Source: Moringa oleifera
Taxonomy: Eukaryota; Streptophyta; Magnoliopsida; Brassicales; Moringaceae
DNA: 64,000 bases
Assembly: GCA_021397835.1 (NCBI GenBank)
Contig: JAJFZO010000566.1
Span: 7,006,001-7,070,000 of the forward strand
Direction of reading: 5' to 3'
Shown: positions 34,205 through 47,100 of the stretch, in pieces
Layout: each line of letters starts with the position of its first letter
Position numbering within the stretch: the first letter of the stretch is position 1
The notes under the pieces: generated by a model
Database searches by the model: none
Told to the model about the DNA's origin: nothing
Seen by the model: only the letters and a program-made list of their open reading frames with translations
Position numbers and translations under genes: made by a program

Positions 34205-35872
34205 TTCCTTCATGACTTATAAGCATCCCTTGAAGGTGTGGTATCACAAGCACCTTGGCCAAGGAAAAATCTCGATCCCTAATATCAAGTCGAAGTCATC
34301 AAAGGGTACTACGGTTGGGTTCCATTGCCTAAACCATTTACTTACCTTCAACTTGCACGCTATCGAGCCTAAAATGGGTATTCCTTCAAATTCAGTGCAT
34401 TCAACTAGGTGCAGTTTCTCATAACAGTTAAACTCAACAAACCAACCATACTTTATGCCTTAAAGTTATTGGTGGCACTCATGTCTACCATTGCTTGTAC
34501 AACCTTCCTATTGACTTATACCATCATGTATATCAAGCCTTTGTATTAAACTGGCATACCCTTAGTGATTGCATTCAACAATTGGAGATGGCTCACGTCA
34601 GAAAGCCTTTAATTCCTCTTCTCCTCCTTCTATTGTGGCATCAAAGAATTTAGTTTCTTTCTCTTTGGGCATTCTTTAGCCATGTGTGGTCTATCACATT
34701 TGAAGCATCTTGTAGGATTCTTCCCTTTATTTTGCGAAGAAGGTTCATCACCATTCTCCTTCTTGCCACCATTAACTTTCTTGCCATCCTTATGACTAAA
34801 GACCTATTGATTTTTACCTTTCCACTCTCATTTTTTTTCCCACCTTATGAATTGGATGCACTAGCATACTTGTAATCCACAAGTTTCTTAGTAGCAGTAA
34901 TTGCTGTCAGCAAGTCTTCCACTATTAACCTCCATAACTTAGCATGCGCCCAAGTCTATAGTCCAGACAATAAGTTAAACATCTTATTTTCTTTGGTCAT
35001 GTTTTTGATGTTCAACAATAAAGAACTAAAATCCTTTGCATACTTTCACATAAAACCCATATGCTTCAGCTTTTTAAGGGACTCCCTTGCAACCCAAGTT
35101 GTGTTGCAAGGAAGCAATTGATCCTTCAATTCCTTTTTCAACACATCCTATAGTTTGCTCTTTGGCCTTTGTGCACTAGCATCAACCTCATCTTATGCTA
35201 TCAAAGCACTTAGTTTTTTTCTCTTTCGGTATTCTCTAGCCATGTGTGATCCACCACATGTGAAGCATCCTGTAGTATTCTTCCTTTTGTTTTGTGCAGA
35301 AGGCTTATCACCATCCTTTTCATTGCTACCATTGTCTTTCCCACCACTATTAAGATTCTTGCCATCCTTATAACTAAAGACCTTTTGATTTTTATTTTCA
35401 CCATCGTTTTTATTTTTTTTTCACTTGTGAATTGGATGCATTAACACACTTATAATCCACAAGTTTCTCAGTAGTAGTAATTGCACTCGACAAGTCTTCC
35501 ATTACTTACCTCTATAACTCAGTGCATGCGGCTTGCCCAAGTTGTAATCCAGACAAGTTAAACATCTTATTTTCTTTCGATATGTTTTTAATGTTCAACA
35601 ATAAAGAGCTAAAATCTTTTACATACTTTCACACATAACCCATGTGCTTCAGCTTTTTGAGGGACTTCCTTACAACCCAAGCTATGTTGCAAGGAAGGAA
35701 TCAATCCTTCAATTCCTTTTTCAACATATCCTATGGTTTGATTTTTGGCCTCTTTGCACTAGCATCATATGCCATTCAAGTTCATCACTAGAAGTTTGCA
35801 TCCCCTTGCACGTACATGCTGGTGATAGTCACTTGCTCCTCGTTTAGGACGAGAACGACTTTGAAATATTGT
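34205..35872 (-). pseudogene. Gypsy A/B/C family fragment: protease and gag with internal duplication
   Basis: 34205-34560 matches the protease region of A, B and C ('gacttataagcatcc', 'aaggtgtggta'). 34560-35872 is gag, with the knuckle-to-capsid segment present twice (see next entry). It begins exactly at the CACTA III terminus, so the transposon interrupted this element; the part to the left is not found on the other side because CACTA III is broken. The right end joins satellite-like DNA at about 35873. Confidence 0.8.
34634..35770. repeat. ~560-bp tandem duplication in gag
   Basis: The segment starting 'catcaaagaatttag' near 34636 and ending about 35190 recurs from about 35198 ('tatcaaagcacttag') to 35770. 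Both have knuckle, Lys-rich and capsid portions in order. Elements A, B and C have a single copy. The two units differ by many substitutions, so the duplication is old. Confidence 0.85.
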
Positions 35873-36231
35873 TCTATGGCCCATGAGCACCCACCAGAAG
35901 TTTGATGGGCGCTCCCCTCTTGCCTACCCACATGGGTAGGCGTCGGGCGTGGGTAACGTAGCGCACATAAATAGGCATAAGACCTAGTGTTTAATAGCAC
36001 AAGGTGCGCTAGCCAAGCCAAGGGAGCCCCATGCGAGCCAGTCGCTGGTCACTACTATGTCCCCCCATCATGTACCCAGCGAGCATTCCACGAGCATCGC
36101 GTCAACTGGTCCAAAGGCATAGAAGGCTAGCAATGGCTGCCTCTAGTAAGGGTAGTATGGGCCCAAGGCCAGCGTGGTGTAGCATAACCAACACTAGCCA
36201 TGCCAAGTACACCCCACATAAGTAAGCCACA
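35873..36231 (+). repeat. Satellite junction: array-tail piece plus one or two ~180-bp units
   Basis: 35873-35960 resembles the tail of the ~295-bp arrays ('gagcacccacc'). 35990-36231 belongs to the ~180-bp family in the same orientation as 17716-18660 ('gccaagccaagg', 'tgcgagccagtcgc', 'acccagcgagcattccacgag', 'ggtccaaaggcat'). Confidence 0.65.
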
Positions 36232-36469
36232 AGCATGCTACTAGTACCAAACTTGACCTTCAATGGATCCCCATTAAGGGATTTAAATTGTATTAATTCC
36301 AATTACCACACTCTAAGAGCTTGATATTATTATTTATTGTCACCACCTCCTTATGTCAGGATTAGGTATTTATGTGCCTGTTACCTTCCTTTGATGTGGT
36401 AGCCATTTTTCAGGCTCTTTATCTAGAATAGAAACATAATTCTCTACCACCCATCACTACCATAGTAGG
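36232..36469. repeat. Outer flank of element C, shared with element A
   Basis: Aligned with 6893-7128 right up to the LTR edge (see there). Confidence 0.65.
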
Positions 36470-37164
36470 TGTCACATGGTGGATGTCTATGATTAGCTTC
36501 TCACCAAGTGATGGCACGAATGGCACTTAACTCGTTAGCTAATATTCTATGTATGCACATAATATCAAGTATGCTTAAAAGAAAAACCCATACACACATG
36601 TGAGAGAGAGTAAATGAGAGACATGCTGACAATTGTAGGAACCAATCTTAACATTTTCATTCATGAAAAAGGAGATTACAACTTAAACATGATAGGACAT
36701 CACACAATCAATGATGACTCTACCCCTAAAATAAAAAAGCTCTAAAACTTAGCAGTTGACACCTCCAACTACTTTTGGGTAATGTGGCTCTACCACCACA
36801 AAGCTAGCGATGCATGCAACCTTGGCTTTAGTTTTCTAAGATAAGTGTCCCATTCTTTACAACTGCCATCAACTACTGCCAACCGCGTGGGCTAAGCCAT
36901 CAAAGCACACACCCTATGCCTCATGCTTGCACGCACCTAACTTGGTGCCAACGTAAGCCAATGTCCGTTACATGCCTGTGTTCTGCTCACCTACTTGATA
37001 GGTGCCTTGCACATATGTCAAATCACCCTTTAGCAAGTTGGACTCCCTTGAGTAGCACTAGTCATGTGCTAGTACCCTTTAGTGATGATACACATGGCAT
37101 CTCTTTGACTAGGGCTCGATGAGCATCCATGTGATGCCTTCATCATGTCACCACGCCACCCATA
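36470..37164 (-). repeat. 3' LTR of element C
   Basis: Plus strand begins tgtcacatgg and ends near 'ccacccata'. It aligns with the other LTRs of the family with small internal deletions. Confidence 0.75.
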
Positions 37165-37189
37165 AGTAAAGACCTTACAAACCACCCAC

Positions 37190-40100
37190 GCTAGAAAAGT
37201 GTGATGTCCTCGTCGAAGTTTGTTCCACATAAGGATTGATCTTATCTTCAAACTGCCTTAAGGTCACAACCTTTTCCCATGTAGCACCTATTGCTTCTTT
37301 GCCATTCCATCACACTAAGTATTTGTTTGTTTGTTCTTATTGCTAGCCCCAAGTGTCTTATGAGACCAAAGATCTCAACAAAGTCCTTGTTAAAGTGTTT
37401 TCAAATCATTATAGGAGGTATTTTTGTTTTCACTCGATTTGCATTAGCGTCTTTATAATATTTCTTCAAGAAACTAAAATGAAATGTTGGATGTTCTTTG
37501 AATCATTCAGGTAGCTATAATCTATAAGCCACATTGCCTACTTTTTTGACAACTTTGAATGGATAATCATACTTCTGTACAAGTCCTTTTTGATATCTCT
37601 TATCTATCACCTTCTTCTAGATTTTTGGGGTTAGCTTTAATATCACTTTATCCCCTACATGGAACTCTAATTCCCCTCTTTTTCCATTAGCATACTTTTT
37701 CATTTGCTCAGTTGCCTCAGCGAAGCTATCGTGGGTGTGCTTTACCAACTCTGTTTTATCCTAAGTACATCGATAAGCTGCTAGATAGGGACCTTATGAT
37801 TTTTGTTTTGCAATCTCATTTAGAGTAAAAGGTTGACTTCCCAGCGCTATCTCCGTTAGGCTTATCCTCGTAACTGAGGAATGATAGACATTAAAGTATA
37901 ATGGAGCAATCCAACAAGTCGAACCAATTTCTTTAGTTGGCAGTGACATAGTGCCTCAAGTATTCCTCAAACAATTTGTTCACTCGCTGAGTCTGACAAT
38001 CTATCGATGGATGGTTGGCAATGGAGAGCTTCAAGTTTGACCTCATCATATTAAAAAAAAAAGTAGTCTAAAATCAACCCTTGAATAGTGAGTCTCCATC
38101 ACTGATTATGTTATCAAGTGATCTGAAATACTTCACCACATTTCTCATAATTAGTTCAGCCACAATCTTTACTGGATAGGTCTTTGGTGCAGCAATGAAT
38201 ATAACATACTTAGAAAAATGATCAACCACCATAAGGATAGATCTTATACCTTTCACCTTCAAAAAGCTGGCAATGAAATCCATAGAGATGGATTGCCATG
38301 GCTTCTCTTGAATAGGTAGGGGCTACAATAATCTTGTATCTTTCTTTATTTTGATCTTGTCTTGGCATATAAGACAAATCTTAACATAGGACTCCATCGT
38401 TTCAAAGCCATCATTCTTTACACTCTTAGGTAAGTAGCCAATTGAAAGGGTTTCTTAAAGCAACTCTCGCCTCAAGCCGCCATTGCTTGGCATAAACAAT
38501 TGGCATACAATAGTTCATCCTTTACCTAATATTTTTGAAACAAACCCTCTTAAACTTGTTGCTTAAGCTTCATATAACTTGAGTCAAAGTGAGACTATTC
38601 TTTGACTCGATAACTTAATGTTGCCTATACTGAGGACAACACTGCAACATAGGCTTTAATCTTTTTTCTACTCAAACCATCCGCCACTTGATTTTGCTTA
38701 CTAGGCTTGTGTAGCCAAATGAAATCAAATTTGAAAAGGAATTCTCGCTAACATGCTTGCTTGGGAGTCAACTTCTTCTTGGTCTTGAGGTAAGTGTTTG
38801 CCACGTTATTTATCATTACTGTAAACTTCGTGTGCAATAAATAGTGCCTCCACAGATGCAAGGAATTCACTACAACAACCATTTCTTTTCATGAACTAAA
38901 TACCTCAACTCCTCATCCTTCAACTTTTGGCTCTCGAAAGTAATAGGACGCCCTCTTGCACTAGGACGCATTCATCTATACTTTAAAGGGTTTCTCAAAA
39001 TCCCGCAAGGCCAAAATGGGCTTTGAAGATACCACTATCTTTAGCTTCTTAAAAACATCCTAACAAGCATTTATCCATCATCAATTTGCTCTTTCTTGAG
39101 CAAATTCGTCAAATTGTTCACTTTTTTTGGGTATCCTTTGATGAATTTTTTGTAGTAATTTGCCAAGCAAAGGAATGATCGTAAGTTAGAGATGTACCTT
39201 GGCGTACACCAATCTATAATGCTCTATACCTTTCATTCATCCATTCAAATACGATTCTTGCTGACTTAACGCCCCAAGAAATGCACTTATTAGTAATAAA
39301 ATTCACACTTCTCCTTTTTCACATAGAGCTTGTACTCTCAAAGCTTAGAAAAGGCAGCTCTTAAGCAATTCACGTATTTAACTAGTGACCATTGTACACC
39401 ATAATGTCATCCAAATAGACAATAATAAATTTATCTAAAAACTCATATAACACATAATTCATTAGTTTACAAAATGTGGCAAGAGCATTAGTTAAGTTGA
39501 AACGCATCATAAGAAATTAATTAGACTCGTACTGGTTACACATGTTGCGTTTGGCTTGTTGCCCACCTTGATCCTTACTTACCAATACCCATGCCACAGA
39601 TCCAATTTTATGAAATAAGAGGCTTGGACAATCAATTGAATAAGTCAGCCACATTAGGGATAGGATACTTATTCTTCATGTCACTTTATTCAAATTTTGG
39701 TAGTCCACACCTATCTTCCGGGACCCATCTTGTTTTTTTTGAAATATAATCAATGCACCATATGGTGCTTTTGAAGGCTGAATGAGGCTAACTAGCAACA
39801 TCTTGTTAGGCTACTTCCTCAACTCAACTAACTCTAGTGGAGAGATTCTGTAAGAAGCTTTAGCTACTGGCCTTACTCTCAATTCTGACTCAATTTCATG
39901 TCAGTCCTTTTACCTGTTGATCAAGCTTGATTTCTATCAAAGACATATGCTTCATCACCCCGTTTCATTCCACTCTTGAACTGCTTGGCAGACTGCAATT
40001 CAATTCCTTTATCTTTTGCTTATTAACTATTCTCCATGGTAACCACAAAGCATGAGTTTGCCTTATCACTTGTAAGCATCCTTTAAAGGTGTGGTATCAA

Positions 40101-40440
40101 CAGCACCTTGGCCAAGGCCAAAAAATTCAATCCCTATATCAAGTCAAAAGTCATCAAAGGGTACTACAGTTAGGTTGCATTGCCCCAACCATTGATCTAC
40201 CTTTAAGTTGCACACTATGGATCTCTAGATGGCCTTTACCTCTGAAATTCACTGCCTTAAACTTGGTGGAGTTTCTCATAATGGTCAAACCCAACAAACT
40301 AGCCACACGTTATGCCACAAAGTTATTAGTAACTCTCATATCTACTATAGCTTATATAGCCTTCCTATTTACTTGCACTATCACGTACATCAAGCTTTTA
40401 TATTGAAATTGACTACCCTGATGATTACATTAATAATTAA
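37190..40440 (-). pseudogene. Gypsy pol pseudogene of element C
   Basis: Right to left: protease about 40440-39900; RT about 39900-39080, with the catalytic-box region near 39410; RNase H about 39080-38520; integrase zinc-finger region about 38520-38330, shortened; integrase core about 38300-37900, whose best frame 38283-38074 reads MDFIASFLKVKGIRSILMVV and shows the first catalytic Asp region (VVDHFSKY) and IISDGDSLFKG around the second; integrase C-terminus about 37700-37190. Stops and indels are frequent. Confidence 0.82.
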
Positions 40441-41550
40441 AAAAAGGTTCACTCGAGAAGGCCATTCATTTGAGTTCTCCCCATCATCCTCTTGTGCTAT
40501 ATAAGCACTTAATTTCTCTCTCTTTGGGCCATGTGTGTTCTACAACATATGAAGCATCTTATAGGATTTTTCCTTTGTTTAAGAGGGCTTATCATCACCC
40601 TTCTTATTCCTACCTTTCTTGCCACCATTAAGTTTTTTGCCATTCTTACGATAAGAAACCTTTTGATTTTTCTTTCCACCATCGATTTTCTTTTTCCCAC
40701 CTTTTGTTAGATGCACCAGCATACTTGTAATCCATAAGTTTCTTAACCACAGCAATTGTACTTGGGAAGTCTTCCATCACTTGCCTCCATAATTCAGTCT
40801 GCGGCTAAGTCTGTAGTTCAAGCAATTTGTTACTTATCATTTGTCAACATGTTTTTGATGTTCAGTGACAAAGAACTGAACTCCTTTACATGCAATTGCC
40901 TAAAACCCATGTGCTTCAGCTTTTTGAGGAACTCTTTTATAATCGAAGCTGTGTTGAAATGAAGGAATTGATCCTTTAATTCTTTTTTCAACACAACCCA
41001 CATTTCAATCTTTGACCTCTTTGCATTATTATCATACTCATTCGAGTCCCCCCCCTCCCCCCTCCAACAGCTTTGCATCCTTTTGCAAGTACATGCTAAC
41101 GATAGTCACTTGCTCATCCTCTAGGATATGAGTGACTTTGAAATATCATTTTATGTCCCATAGAAATTCTTGAGCTCTTTGGAGTTTTGACTACCATCAA
41201 AAGACGTTGGCTTAGGGACATTTGTCTTAGACGAGCCACCTTTTTCTTGCTTTAAAAGGTTAATCATAGCCTTCTTCAGCATTGCAAGCTCATAACTCAA
41301 ATCTTTATCCCCTTCCATTATCGAGTTTATCAAAGACATGAGATCTTACATGATAGATACGAAACGAACTTCCATGTCCCTCTACATTTCAACCATAACA
41401 TTTTAGCCCACTCTTAACTACTTAATATGCTATCGAACTTGAACAACAAGACTTGTAGCATGATCACTTTCAGGAGTGCCTACAAAACCCTCTAAATGGG
41501 TAAGCTTTCTCCTGTCTCATTCATAATGATTAACCAAAGTTATCGATGCA
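40441..41550 (-). pseudogene. Gag pseudogene of element C
   Basis: Zinc-knuckle remnant near 40530 (RCFICCRTHMAQRERN), a basic stretch at 40570-40690, and a capsid piece 41078-40830 with WVVLKKELKDQFLHFNTASI. Co-linear with gag of A and B. Broken by stops; a C-rich slippage tract lies at 41047-41060. Confidence 0.75.
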
Positions 41551-41556
41551 ACCAGG

Positions 41557-41567
41557 TTCTCATACAA
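41557..41567 (-). promoter_or_regulatory. Primer binding site of element C (diverged)
   Basis: Minus strand reads TTGTATGAGAA, one base away from the site of element B, beside the LTR edge at 41571. Confidence 0.6.
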
Positions 41568-41570
41568 AAT

Positions 41571-41892
41571 TGTCATAATGTTAAGATCTACAATCAACTT
41601 CTCACTGAGTGATGCCTCGAGTGACACCCAACCAATCAGCCAATTTTTTCTACATGCATACAATATTGAGTATGCTTAAAAGAAAAACCTACACTTATAT
41701 GCGAGAAAGAGTAAAAGCAAAACCTAGCAACAATTACAAGAACCAATCTGAACCTTTTCATTCATGAAAATAAAAATTTCAACCTAAATTCGACAAGACA
41801 TCACATTGTCATTGATGACTTTGCTCGTAACAAGCTATAAAACTTGGTAATTGACACCCTTAACAGTCCTAGAGTAATATGGCTCCACTACC
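41571..41892 (-). repeat. 5' LTR of element C, truncated
   Basis: Starts tgtcataatg and follows the family LTR to 'ggctccactac', then switches to telomere-like DNA. About 400 bp of the outer LTR is missing. Confidence 0.78.
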
Positions 41893-43400
41893 GGGTCTTG
41901 TATTTTAAGGCTAGAACCAGAAGTATAGGTTTTTTAGAGTTTTTGAGTTTAAACTCTATGGTTTAGGGTTGGGAGTTGAGGGTCAAGTTGGTCAACGATT
42001 TAGGATTTTAGGGTTATTGGATTTCTTTTAGACTTTTTTGGTTTTAGAGTTTTAGGATTTTTGGGTTTTTAAAGTCTAGGGTAAGGTTTTTAAGATCTAT
42101 GGGCCTTAGGGTTTTAGGTCTAGATTGGTCTAGGATTTAAGATTTAGGATCTATGATCTAGGTTTTAAGGTTTTAGGGTTTAGGTTAGTTTTTAGGTTGC
42201 AGGGTCTAGGTTTTAAGGCTAAGGTTTAGGGTTTAGGGTCTTAGGTCTAAGATTTAAGGTTTTGGGTCGAGTTATATGGTTTAGGGTCTATGGGCTTTAG
42301 GGTTTAAGATCAAGGATCGAGGATTTTGGTCTAAAGTCTGGTTCTAGGTTAAGGTCTAGGGTTTAGGGTTTGAAGTCAAGGTCTAGGATTTTAGGTATGG
42401 TTCTAAATCTAGGGTCTAATGTCTAGGTTTTAGAGTTTACAAATTAGGTTATAGGTCTATGATTTAAAAATTATAATCTAGGGTCCAGGATCTAAGGTTT
42501 AGTGTCAAGGGCTTAAGATCTAGGATTTAGAGTTTATTGTTCAAGCTCTAAGGATCTAAGATTTACTTATACCTAATGTGTGAGGTCTAGATCTAAGGTC
42601 TAAAGTTTCTAATCAAATGTCCTTGGATTTGTGGTTTTAGGATCTAAGGTCTATGCTCTACAGCCTATGGTCTATGGTTTACGATTCTAACGTTTAAGGT
42701 TTAAGAATTAAAGTCTAGGGTTCAGGGTCTTTTGGATTAGGAATTAAGGTCTAAGATCTAAGATCTAAGGTCTAAGGTTTAGTGTCTAGGGTGGTTTAGG
42801 ATTTGGGGTTTAGGGTGTAGGGTGTAGGTCTTAGAGTTTTAGGATTTTAGGTTCTAAAACTTTGGGGTCTAAGGTCTAGTTTTAATGTCGAGGTTCTAAT
42901 GTTTTAGGTTTAAGGATTTTAATGTTTTAGAATCTAGGTCTAGGTTTTAAGATTCTAAGGTTTGTGGTACAAGGTTCAGTGTTGACAGTCTAGTGTTTTA
43001 AGGTCCACTCTTGGGGTCTATGATCTAAGTTGTAGGGTTAGTTTAGAACGTTTACAGTGTGTTGACTATCAATAGTCTAATGTCTAAGGTTCTAGGATTA
43101 GGATTTAAGGTTTAGCTTGTAATCTTAGATTTAAGTTTTAAGGTTTTAGAGTTTTACGGTATGGTCTAAGGTCTAGGGTCTAAAATTTTAGGTTTAGGAT
43201 TTAGGATCTTGGGTTTAGATTTGAGGGTCCAGGGATTAAGGTTTTAGGTTAGGATGTAAGGTCTAAGGTCTAAGGTCCAAAGTCTAAGGTTTACGGTATA
43301 GAGCATAAAAGTTTAGGTTTTAAAATATACGAGTTTATGAGTCTGGGGTTTAAATATATAAGGTCTAAGATTTAGGGTTTAGTGTTAAGAATTTATAATG
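41893..43400 (+). repeat. Degenerate telomere-like repeat block 2
   Basis: Same style and same G-rich-on-plus orientation as block 1 ('ggtttagggtttagggtc', 'gtctaaggtctaaggtc'). It does not align end to end with blocks 1 and 3, so it is a separate segment of this repeat class. Confidence 0.8.
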
Positions 43401-46400
43401 CTCAAAGTTGTATGTCAAAATTTCATATCAAAATTTTGAAAATGTAATTAATTATTGGCCACACACCATATGATCTTGTTTATTAAAATTACGATAGCTA
43501 TTTTGATTATTTTCATTGTTGGTATCTCTGTATGAAGGGTCTTTAATGTAATTGCCACTTAACAAGCGTATGTGTATCACGTGAGCAAGTCACACAGTTA
43601 ATTCTAATGGATTTTATTGACGGCGGTCTCGTATTGCAAACTGCACATTATGTAACTCTTAATTTGATGCAATTTTTTATATAGGTTTTAATTTGATATT
43701 GCATCTAAAATGTAGGTTCCTCCGATGTAGTTAACCATTTATTAAAAATATGTACAATTTTATAAGTTAAAAATTTTCTTTACATTAAAAAATATTTTAT
43801 GACATTATGATATAATTAAATTTATATTGTATTTTAATCAAACACAATTTAAATTTGCATTAATCTTTTAAAGAAAATTGTAATAAAATAATATAAATCA
43901 AAAAGTGGAAGAAAAGATATAAAATATAAAATGTATCCAAAATAATAAAATAAAACTATATAAAAATAAAACAATAAAAAATTAAAAAATTAAAAATCAA
44001 ATATGCTAACAAAATTGTGATCACGTGACTATAATATTTGTTAATTAACTAAATTATAATAATCAAATATGATAAAACTTTAAGAAAAATTAAAAATATA
44101 AAAAAACAAAAAAAATAAAATAGACGCAAGTAAAAAAAGTTTATAAAAAATCAACCAAAAATAATTTGACTGAAATAAAATAAGCAAAAGAAACTAAAAA
44201 GACACAACAAAATAAATAAATAAATAAATATATATATATATATTTGTGAGAAAAAGATTTAAAAAAACTCGAAATAACTAGAAGAAAATAGGAAAAAAGA
44301 GTAAAAAAAATCCAACAAAATCAATATAATACATATAAAAAAAGGCTCTAGTAAAGAAACAACACTCATTGTAGAGCAAAAAAAATAAATTTTATTAAAA
44401 AATAAAATAAAATAAAAGCAAAAACATATTAAAAAATTATTAAAACATTAGAAATTAAAATCCAAACAAAACAAAAAATAAAATAAAATTTAAAAATAAA
44501 ACATAAAAAATAATGTAAATAATTTTAAAAATTCAAGAATCATAAAAAATATAATAAATTAAATAGTAAAAAAGTAAAAATACAAAAAAATCTAAAATAA
44601 ATAAAATAAAGAATAAAAATTAAAATAAAATTCAAAGGTGAGATGAATAGAAAATAAAAAGTAAAAAATAACTAAAATCCAAATAAACTGACAAAATTGT
44701 AATGGTTTGCTGAGGTTTAAAACTTGCTATTTTATTGAATTAAAGTAGTCAAAGATGATAAAAAAATTTAATAAATTATAAATTATAAAAATATCAATAA
44801 AATAATTATAAATTATAAATTATATTTAAAAACTAATTTTAAAATTTTTCTCTCACATTTTTTAAGTATTTTTTATTTTCTAGCACTTATATTTTTAGTT
44901 ATTATATTTTTCTCATTTTTTATTCTATTTGATTGTTTAAGTTTTTTATTTGTTTTTATTTTTCACTATTGTTTTTTTTTATTGTTTAATTTTTAAAACT
45001 TTTTATGATTTTTGACTACTTTAACACAATGAAAAATATTAGACCTACTGAGTGTTGAAATTTTATTAGTTTATTTAGTTTTTAATTTTTTGTCATTTCT
45101 TATTTTATTTATCTAATTTTTGAATTTTATTTTTTACATACTTTTATTTATTTATTTTAGATATATTTTATATCTTTGTTGTATTTATATTTTTTATTGT
45201 TATTTATTGTATTTTCGTTACATTTTTATTTAAAAGATCAATGTAAATCAAAATTAATTTTTATTTTTTATAAAATATTTTATGATATTTCAATGGTTTT
45301 AAATTATAAATTATGTCACATTTTTTTCATTTTTTATTTTTTAAATGTACTGCTTTGTGTTTTTTCTTTTTTAATTTTTATTTTCTTTGAATATTTTAGA
45401 TTTTATTACATTATTTTTTAATTTTTATTTTAATTAATTGTTTTAACCATTTTGCATGATACTATTTTTTAAAATTTAAATTTTGATTTTATTTTTTTAC
45501 TATTTTTTTCAACAAAATCTGTTTTGTAGCTTTGAAAAGAGTTTTGTTTCTTTATTGTTGCCTTTTTTTTTAATATACATTTTCTTATTTTTCTAGAATT
45601 TTTTTGGTTACTTTTTTTTAATCATTTTTTACATTTAATATTTTTATTTTATTGGGTGTTTTTACTTTTTTTCACTTATATTTTTTGGTAACTTTATTTT
45701 TCTTAGACTATTTTAGGTTATTAGGTTTTTCAGTTTTTTATTTGCTTTTTATTTCATTTTTCATTATTTCTATGATTTTTTGTTTGTAAATTTTTATATA
45801 TTTTTATATTTTTTGATTTTATTACTTTTATTTTATTTTATTTCGTTATTTTTTAATAATTTTCTTGATATATTTTTATTTTTTATTTTAATTTAGTAAA
45901 ATTATAAATGCTAGAACTCACCAAACTGCAATTTTGTTAGTTTATTTAGTTTTTAAATTTTTTTCTACTTATTTTTTATTAAAATTTTGTATTTTATTTT
46001 TCTAGATATATTTATCAGTAATTTATTTTTAAATAATTTTTTATTCTTTATTTGTTAAATTTTTCACAGTTTCATTTATTGTATTTTTATTACATAAATA
46101 AATGTAGTTTAAAATTATTTTTTAAAAATGTTTTTGAAATATTTTAAATTATTTTTTTATTTTTTTAAATTTTCTAATATTCTTTTTTATTTTTTAATTT
46201 CTTTGAATTTTTTGGATTTTATTATATTTTATTATTTGATTTTCTTTGATAGATTCTATATTTTATTTTATTTTATTTTTCTTATCTTTTGTAGTTACTT
46301 TGGATTTTTAGATTTTTAAAATTTTTCTCATTTTGTTGAGCATTTTCAGTTTTTTCACTTATTTTTGGTAATTTTATTATTAATTAAAAATTGCATTAAG

Positions 46401-46860
46401 TTACAATTTTTATTGCTTTTATTACTTTTTCTTTGATTTGCTGTAAATATTTATGTTAGTGCTCATTTGATGTTTTATTAAGTTATGGTTTTCTGTTACT
46501 TTTTTATTTTTGTTAGTAATATTTAAAAAATTTGATTGAATTTTGTCTACTATGATTATTAGATATTGTTGTTAATTTTAATTTTTTTGTGAATATTTTG
46601 TTATGTAATAATAACTTTTTATAAATAATTTTTTAAAATTTTTTAAATATGAATTAATTTATTAAATTATAATTATCAATATTATTTTTAAATAAATTTG
46701 TAATTTTTTTGATTTTCACCTGTGTTTTTAATTTTTAAAATTTTTGTGAAATTTTTTATTTTAAAATAATTTTTAAATTTTGAACTATTTATATTTTTAA
46801 TTAAATCAAATACTTAAAATTTTTTAAAATTAAAATGATTTTAATTTTAAAAAATAACAA
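43401..46860. repeat. AT-rich inverted repeat with ~0.7-0.9-kb subunits
   Basis: 43740-44840 is A-rich on plus; 44840-46860 is T-rich. A landmark reading 'aaataaactgacaaaattg' at about 44681, with a variant at 44006, reappears as its reverse complement near 45055 and 45929 ('caattttgttagtttattt'). Another shared piece is 'aaagtagtcaaagatgat' (44741) against 'atttttgactacttt' (45005). So direct subunits about 680 bp apart on the left face subunits about 870 bp apart on the right, with a centre near 44840. Open frames are compositional. Confidence 0.6.
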
Positions 46861-47100
46861 AATCAATTATCAATTTATTCTTTTTATTAGAATAAGAAAA
46901 CCATGCATATCTTGTGCATGTTTTCAAAATATGACTGTTGAACATCTATTTAAACAATAAAATTCGCGCTTTTGACATTTTCTTTCACTTTTGCTTCTCT
47001 TTTTCACCTTCTCTCTCAAAACCTTCTCTTACTTGAGAAAGTAGATTGAATGAAAACTTTCATACTTGAAGAAATAACAAAAAAAAAAAAAAAAAGGAAG
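46861..47100 (+). promoter_or_regulatory. Promoter-like stretch ending in a poly-A run
   Basis: Contains 'ctatttaaacaat' (possible TATA box) near 46950, a pyrimidine-rich leader (46970-47030), then a run of about 20 A at 47072-47094. A plant promoter, an LTR, or the tail of a retroposed sequence could look like this. No downstream gene is evident. Confidence 0.3.

Larger units (their letters stand above)
36470..41892 (-). mobile_element. Ty3/gypsy retrotransposon C, 5' LTR truncated
   Basis: Third copy of the A/B family: 3' LTR 36470-37164, about 4.4 kb internal region, primer site, and the first ~320 bp of the 5' LTR. The LTR breaks at about 41892 and continues directly as telomere-like repeat. 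Coding regions are decayed. Confidence 0.87.

Noticed and set aside
34205..34424. Plus-strand 75-codon frame near the CACTA III end
   Set aside because: Antisense of the gypsy protease region; similar frames at 20708 and 40089 arise from the same family sequence.
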